Positions 59,865 through 64,000 of a stretch of DNA of 64,000 nucleotides are shown here, in pieces. This DNA is from Oscillospiraceae bacterium (lineage in GTDB: Bacteria > Bacillota > Clostridia > Oscillospirales > Ruminococcaceae): NCBI GenBank assembly GCA_030533325.1, contig JAUNJJ010000001.1:45411-109410 (forward strand). Reading direction: 5' to 3'. The first letter of the stretch is position 1; every line of letters begins with the position of its first letter. Under the pieces are notes generated by a model. It was given only the letters and a program-made list of their open reading frames with translations. It did no database searches and was not told the DNA's origin. A program made the translations under genes and the position numbers.

Positions 59865-60989
59865 ATGAAAAAACTGCGTTTTTACGGTTCGGTAACAGTT
59901 GAAGCCTCTGTTGCACTGTCCGTATTTATCTTTGGCTACCTTACGGTTCTGTCCCTTGTGTTTGCGGTAAGGACTGAGGGTGCTGTTCAGTATGGCATAA
60001 CACAGACTGCGGCTGAGATATCACGCTGCTGCTATATCGCCGAAAAACTTTCCCTTACAGAGTATGCCGGAAAGGCAGGTATGACTGTGGGTGAAGCGAT
60101 AGAGGCTGTGAGCGGACTTAACGATATAGGAGGAAGTTCAGAGGCGGAAGCCGGAGAATCCGGAAACCTTGTTTCACAGCTTGCAGATGCAGTTTCAGGA
60201 GGCGCTTCCATAGGAGGAATGCTTGGAGAGCCGCTGTTTCGTGCGGTATTTGCAGAATGTGTGGCAGGCGGCAGGGCAGAGGCTGATGAATATCTTATGA
60301 ATCTTGCAGGAATAACGACGGATGATATAGATTTTCACTATTCCTCGGTGCTTTCAGACGGGAAAACCGTTGAGATAGTTGCAGTTTACGACGTTAAGCT
60401 TCGTACATTCGGGCTTTTCGGAAAAAACGGTATTACCATGAAGATGAAAAATACAGCTGTAACTTCGGCCTGGGTAACCGGAAAAGGTACGGAGGACGAC
60501 GGGGAAAGCACAAAGTGGTCACTTCCTTCATTTGAACGCGGAAAGGCCTGGATTGCGGAGATAAAGTCCGAACACAGTATGGATGCGGTGAAGGGCGGAA
60601 AGGGGATTGACCTTTACAAAACCGGAAAATACACAATGATAAATTCACTGAATGTATTTGCACCTACGTATTCGGAGTGCAGTTCCCCGGGCAGCAAAAC
60701 GGCGGCAGACTACAGTGTTAAAGAGGCCGCAGTGGAAAAGGTAATCGGCGGATATGCCTCCAAACTTCTGGAATGCATAGAAACAAAGGCAGGTTCGCTT
60801 CAGTTTGAAAACGGGATACATGTTCCGGACAGCAGGGAAAACTTCACAGCTGAGCTTATAATTGTTGTTCCCTCAGAGGCAGGTTCGGAAGCCTCGGTTA
60901 AGAAGGTACTTGAGAAAACAGCAGAGAAGATTTTAAAGGATACCGGAGTTACGGTCGTGTACGAATACCGTGAAAAAGCTCTGGTCTGA
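59865..60989 (+). CDS. TadE/TadG-like minor pseudopilin
   Basis: A 374 aa protein with the pseudopilin-like start YGSVTVEASVALSVFIFGYLTVLSLVF (about residues 7-33) and a large extracytoplasmic domain. It begins directly after the TadE-like stop. Probably a tip or minor component of the Flp pilus. Confidence 0.8.
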   Translation: MKKLRFYGSVTVEASVALSVFIFGYLTVLSLVFAVRTEGAVQYGITQTAAEISRCCYIAEKLSLTEYAGKAGMTVGEAIEAVSGLNDIGGSSEAEAGESGNLVSQLADAVSGGASIGGMLGEPLFRAVFAECVAGGRAEADEYLMNLAGITTDDIDFHYSSVLSDGKTVEIVAVYDVKLRTFGLFGKNGITMKMKNTAVTSAWVTGKGTEDDGESTKWSLPSFERGKAWIAEIKSEHSMDAVKGGKGIDLYKTGKYTMINSLNVFAPTYSECSSPGSKTAADYSVKEAAVEKVIGGYASKLLECIETKAGSLQFENGIHVPDSRENFTAELIIVVPSEAGSEASVKKVLEKTAEKILKDTGVTVVYEYREKALV

Positions 60990-61006
60990 TAACAAGGAGA
61001 GAATAT

Positions 61007-61633
61007 ATGAATTTTGCAGCGGCACTTATAACAGCGGGTTTATCGGCACCTGCATTTATGAAATACAAGGATATTAATGAAGATGACAGAAAAAAACACG
61101 GCTCAGGCTGGTGGGCAGCCGCTGTATTTGCAGCAGCTGATATTCTGACAGCATTTATCGCCGGGAGAGAGGAAACGGGCGTGTTCAGTATGATCAATAT
61201 GATGATTATGCTTAACTTTCTTTTTCTTCTTGCATTTATCGACAAAAATCACAGGGTTATACCGAACGTGTATATTGCAGGTGCTTTTGTGCTGAGAACT
61301 GTACTGATACTTGTACAGGGAATTGCGGAACACTCTCTGCCGGCAGTATTTATAAGTTCACTTATCGGGCTTGTGGCAGGGACAGTGCTTACCGGTACTG
61401 CATATGTGGTTTCACGAAAGGGAATTGGTTCGGGCGATGTTAAGATGTTTGCGGCTATCGGATATTTTGCAGGGGGAATTGCCACGGTGGATATCCTCAT
61501 TTATTCAACAGTTCTCTGTGCTTTATGTGGAATACTTCTCCTTGCATTCAGAAAATGCGGTGTAAAGGACAGAATTCCCATGGCTCCCTTCGCATTTGCA
61601 GGGGCGCTGATTTATATGATTACAGGAATGTGA
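61007..61633 (+). CDS. Prepilin peptidase (TadV/CpaA-like, A24 family)
   Basis: An aspartic membrane protease of 208 aa that cleaves the Flp prepilins. Several transmembrane helices and the two catalytic aspartates are visible: AFIDKNHRVIPN (Asp about 79) and GSGDVKMF (Asp about 146, the GxGD motif). RBS CAAGGAG. It lacks the methylase domain, as TadV enzymes do. Confidence 0.92.
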   Translation: MNFAAALITAGLSAPAFMKYKDINEDDRKKHGSGWWAAAVFAAADILTAFIAGREETGVFSMINMMIMLNFLFLLAFIDKNHRVIPNVYIAGAFVLRTVLILVQGIAEHSLPAVFISSLIGLVAGTVLTGTAYVVSRKGIGSGDVKMFAAIGYFAGGIATVDILIYSTVLCALCGILLLAFRKCGVKDRIPMAPFAFAGALIYMITGM

Positions 61634-61643
61634 GGAAGAGATT

Positions 61644-62816
61644 ATGAAAAAATACATTTTTCCGCCGGTACTTATACTTCTGATATTTTTTTCCTGGATG
61701 AATGTTCTGGGAACGCCGGACAAGGAGGCGGCAAAGTATGAGGAATACATAGGCAAAGCACAGCTTAACGAGAAAAATACGGCGTATATAACCGCTGCGG
61801 AGTACTATGTACAGGCAGCGGAATATACAGAGGACAATGCTGAGATATATCTGCTTGCCGCTGAAAATTATAAAAAATGCGGTGAAGGAAATCTTTTTCT
61901 TAAGTACAGCCGCCTTGCAGCGCAGCAGGCTCCGGAAAATGACCGCCCGTGGGTGATGATGGCTGAGTTCTGTCTTGAAAGAGGCGAGGCAGGAAAGGCG
62001 GCAAATCTTCTGAAGGAAGTTCCGCCTTCGGCTTCAACGGAAAAAATATCGGAGCTTATTGCAGATGCTGAAAGCCGTTTTCACAAGGGTTACAAAAGCT
62101 TTTCGGATTCAAAGGGATTTTACGGAGAGTACTGTGCAGTGTCTGACGGGAACTTCTGGGGAATTATTGATGATGAAGGACGTTATCAGATTATTCCTGA
62201 GTATGATGATGCAGGGGCGTATTCTCCGGAGGAGGATATCATACCGGTATGCCGTGAGGGAAAGTGGTTTTTTATAAATACTGACAATCAGGTCAGGTAT
62301 GTTCCTTCGGAAAAATACACCTGGCTCGGTTCCTTCGGTTCCGGTCTGGCGCCCTTCTGCTGCGGCGGAAAATATGGTTATACTGACCTTGAAGGAAATG
62401 AAAAGAATGAATACTTTGATTATGCCGGACCGTTTTCCGACGGAGTGGCTGCGGTGCAGAGGGACGGAAAATGGGCACTTGTAAATGCTGAACTTGAATT
62501 TATAACCGGGTTTGAGTACGATGAGATTGCTGCTGACAGATACGGGTTCTGTGTTCATGGCGGAGTTATCTGTGCGGTAAAGGGTGGAAAGGATGTGTAT
62601 ATTGATGTTTCAGGTGAGGAGACTAAAAGTGAAAGGCCGTATTTATGTAATCTGAGACCGGTAAAGTTCGGAGAGTTTATGGGATATGAAAACAGGCAGG
62701 GGGATATTGTTATAGAGGCTTATTTTGATGAGGTTACGGATTTTTCCGAGAACGGGAGGGCGATGGTTAAGGAAGACGAAAAGTGGAAGATGATAAGTCT
62801 TGATGTATATGATTAA
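61644..62816 (+). CDS. Anchored TPR and WG-repeat protein
   Basis: A 390 aa protein with an N-terminal membrane anchor or signal (residues 3-22), two or three TPR-like helix pairs (about 30-125) and at least five WG repeats (about 150-385; for example NFWGIIDDEGRYQIIPEYDD, GKYGYTDLEGNEK and GKWALVNAE). It lies 10 bp after the prepilin peptidase and appears to be the last gene of the Tad operon. It is not a standard Tad component; a structural or adhesion role outside the membrane is inferred. Confidence 0.8.
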   Translation: MKKYIFPPVLILLIFFSWMNVLGTPDKEAAKYEEYIGKAQLNEKNTAYITAAEYYVQAAEYTEDNAEIYLLAAENYKKCGEGNLFLKYSRLAAQQAPENDRPWVMMAEFCLERGEAGKAANLLKEVPPSASTEKISELIADAESRFHKGYKSFSDSKGFYGEYCAVSDGNFWGIIDDEGRYQIIPEYDDAGAYSPEEDIIPVCREGKWFFINTDNQVRYVPSEKYTWLGSFGSGLAPFCCGGKYGYTDLEGNEKNEYFDYAGPFSDGVAAVQRDGKWALVNAELEFITGFEYDEIAADRYGFCVHGGVICAVKGGKDVYIDVSGEETKSERPYLCNLRPVKFGEFMGYENRQGDIVIEAYFDEVTDFSENGRAMVKEDEKWKMISLDVYD

Positions 62817-62866
62817 TTTGTAAGTTTTCGCACAGGATATTGCCTGCTGAATGTAGTTTTGTTTTT

Positions 62867-62919
62867 TGCAGGGCTTTGCGGTCGAGCTCTGCACTCCCTT
62901 CGGTCGCCTGCACCTTCGC
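62867..62919. repeat. Dispersed repeat GCAGGGCTTTGCGG, copy 3 (longer)
   Basis: TGCAGGGCTTTGCGGTCG, then an inserted segment, then CGCCTGCACCTTCGC. It shares both ends with the copy at 38044 and has extra sequence in the middle. It lies between the Tad operon and the convergent DUF4363 gene. Confidence 0.6.
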
Positions 62920-62938
62920 CTGGATATCCATTCGTAGT

Positions 62939-63316
62939 TCAAAAAATATTGTACAGATGCGGTATCTCGCGGGTATGGGTGCGTCTGAGTATTTGTTTGG
63001 CGTATTCTGCCTCGGCTGACTGTTCGTCGCAGTCGGAGGAGATAAGAGGCGGGAGTTTGCTGATACTGTCGGAGACGGCGTCAAGGGTTTTGTCGCTTAC
63101 AAAAAACGACATTTTACGGCGGCTCTTTTCCCACTGGGCTGAAAGATTTTCTGTTTCGGCAAGGGCGGATTCCGTATCATTATTTTCGCAGTATGCGGTA
63201 ACATTGTCAATAATTCCGGATATTTTTGCTTCTTCATCACGGAGTATACTGTAAGACCATATGTCGATGCCGGTTATAGCAAGTATTATTACGATGCTTG
63301 TCCAGAGTCGGTTCAT
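62939..63316 (-). CDS. DUF4363-like membrane protein
   Basis: A 125 aa protein with one N-terminal transmembrane helix (about residues 5-24) and a helical extracytoplasmic part containing the family-like pattern AQWEKSRRKMSFFVSDKTLDAVSDSISKLP. Function unknown. It overlaps the DUF421 gene by 4 bp (ATGA), a pairing common in Clostridia. Confidence 0.8.
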   Translation of the reverse strand: MNRLWTSIVIILAITGIDIWSYSILRDEEAKISGIIDNVTAYCENNDTESALAETENLSAQWEKSRRKMSFFVSDKTLDAVSDSISKLPPLISSDCDEQSAEAEYAKQILRRTHTREIPHLYNIF

Positions 63317-63801
63317 TTTTTCAGCTCCTCTATATCACGTTTTTCGGCATTTCTGTAAGGTTCCTTCTGATATGCCGATATTTGTCCGTTGGTTTCCACA
63401 ACGGCGAATTCCACTTCATTTATGTCAAAAATATCCAGACCTCGAAGCGCTTCCTGAAGATCGTCCTCCGACATTCTCAGGGTGCGCAGCTTCATTTTGT
63501 CAAGCACACCGTGGTGAATAACCACCTGCGGTGAACCGGATATAAACTTTCTGAACTTAGGTGAGATCATTGTAAATACCGAGATAATTACGTCAACGGA
63601 AACAAGAAAGAGTATCGGTACAGTCCCTGTCAGAAGCGGTGCGTCCGGGTCTTCGAGGGTCATGGTTGCTATATTTGAGATGAGAATGGTTATAACCAGC
63701 TCAGTAGGCTGCATCTGCCCTATCTGACGCTTTCCCATAAACCGTACGGAAAAGATAACAATAACATAGAGTATGAAGGCACGGATTATTAATATTGTCA
63801 T
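63313..63801 (-). CDS. DUF421 (YetF-like) membrane protein
   Basis: A 162 aa protein with three transmembrane helices (about 3-22, 33-52 and 60-80) and a C-terminal cytosolic or spore-facing domain (VVIHHGVLDKMKLRTLRMSEDDLQEALRGLDIFDINEVEFAVVE). The RFMGKRQIGQMQPTELVI block (about 20-37) is the DUF421 signature. Some relatives belong to sporulation-linked proteins. It heads a two-gene operon with the DUF4363 gene. Confidence 0.9.
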   Translation of the reverse strand: MTILIIRAFILYVIVIFSVRFMGKRQIGQMQPTELVITILISNIATMTLEDPDAPLLTGTVPILFLVSVDVIISVFTMISPKFRKFISGSPQVVIHHGVLDKMKLRTLRMSEDDLQEALRGLDIFDINEVEFAVVETNGQISAYQKEPYRNAEKRDIEELKK

Positions 63802-63935
63802 TGGATTTATTTCCTTTCTGACTTTTTATATTATTCTGCCCGGAAAATGCGGGATTATTACACGGATATTTTCCCCTTCTTGAAGAGGGTCTCTCTTGCA
63901 TCCCTCATCCGCATCCTTCACTTAACATTTCTACG

Positions 63936-63964
63936 TTGAAATAACATTAAAAACGTGGTATAAT
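63936..63964 (+). promoter_or_regulatory. Promoter reading out of the right edge
   Basis: TTGAAA (63936-63941), 17 bp and TATAAT (63959-63964). The gene it serves lies beyond the window. Confidence 0.7.
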
Positions 63965-64000
63965 ATACTTAGAAAACAAATTCATAACTGTCGAAATATG

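Noticed and set aside
1..64000. CRISPR arrays, prophage modules or integrase-attachment pairs
   Set aside because: I saw no regularly spaced repeats, no phage structural genes and no integrase. The only repeats are the intergenic hairpins and regulatory words listed.

Overview
The window looks like a chromosomal segment of a low-GC, anaerobic, fibre-degrading Firmicute, most likely Ruminococcus or a close relative. This rests on type I dockerins on a two-headed GH26 mannanase and on a secreted peptidase, a GH94 cellobiose phosphorylase, the T-box, LuxS, NrdR and YycJ gene content, AT-rich intergenic DNA and consensus sigma-A promoters with 17 bp spacers. No prophage, CRISPR array or intact transposase is visible. 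Only one possible solo IS200/IS605-type end was seen.

Layout. 1-2.5 kb: a truncated small gene, a parS-like palindrome and a Ktr/Trk potassium uptake pair. 2.5-7.2 kb: proS with a small membrane gene, an approximately 780 bp non-coding stretch holding two promoter-terminator units (candidate small RNAs), an Rrf2 regulator, luxS, a metallophosphoesterase and two tRNAs. 7.2-15.5 kb: repeat-rich accessory DNA around a small DUF6514-like gene and a coiled-coil DNA-binding protein, then prmC, a YqhQ-like gene, a lipoprotein/response regulator/histidine kinase operon and a lone HicB-like antitoxin. 15.5-22 kb: a cluster of peptidoglycan-binding proteins, DUF378 and the mannanase. 22-33.7 kb: housekeeping genes (metG, rsmE, recA-recX-rimO-pgsA, an AGCS symporter), a MshEN/CheX-like protein and a candidate sRNA. 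33.7-41.8 kb: an ECF sigma/anti-sigma pair, T-box-cysS, two cyclophilins, murA, yycJ and rlmH. 41.8-53.6 kb: a dockerin-bearing M3-like peptidase, purB, secDF, nrdR, an aldose epimerase and cellobiose phosphorylase. 53.6-62.8 kb: an XRE-like regulator divergent from a complete Tad/Flp pilus operon. 62.8-64 kb: a DUF421/DUF4363 pair and an outward promoter.

The most interesting signal is a promoter architecture seen twice, 46.7 kb apart and in opposite orientations. Two direct copies of TACCTCTTAGGG have an exact 21 bp period, and a -35 box starts exactly 20 bp after the start of the second copy, followed by a 17 bp spacer and a -10 box. One instance drives the small gene at 7.7-7.9 kb and the other drives the Tad pilus operon. 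This is the geometry of an activator-dependent promoter and suggests an undescribed regulon that includes pili. Other signals are two genes whose only ribosome-binding-site-supported start is ATA, an 82 bp two-hairpin intergenic repeat with a compensatory base change, overlapping terminator/promoter cassettes, and a c-di-GMP-type MshEN module fused to a CheX-like domain.

Functionally the window combines plant-mannan and cellobiose use (dockerin enzymes, cellobiose phosphorylase, epimerase) with surface functions (Tad pilus, secretion, envelope-stress sigma factor, two-component system) and ordinary core metabolism.
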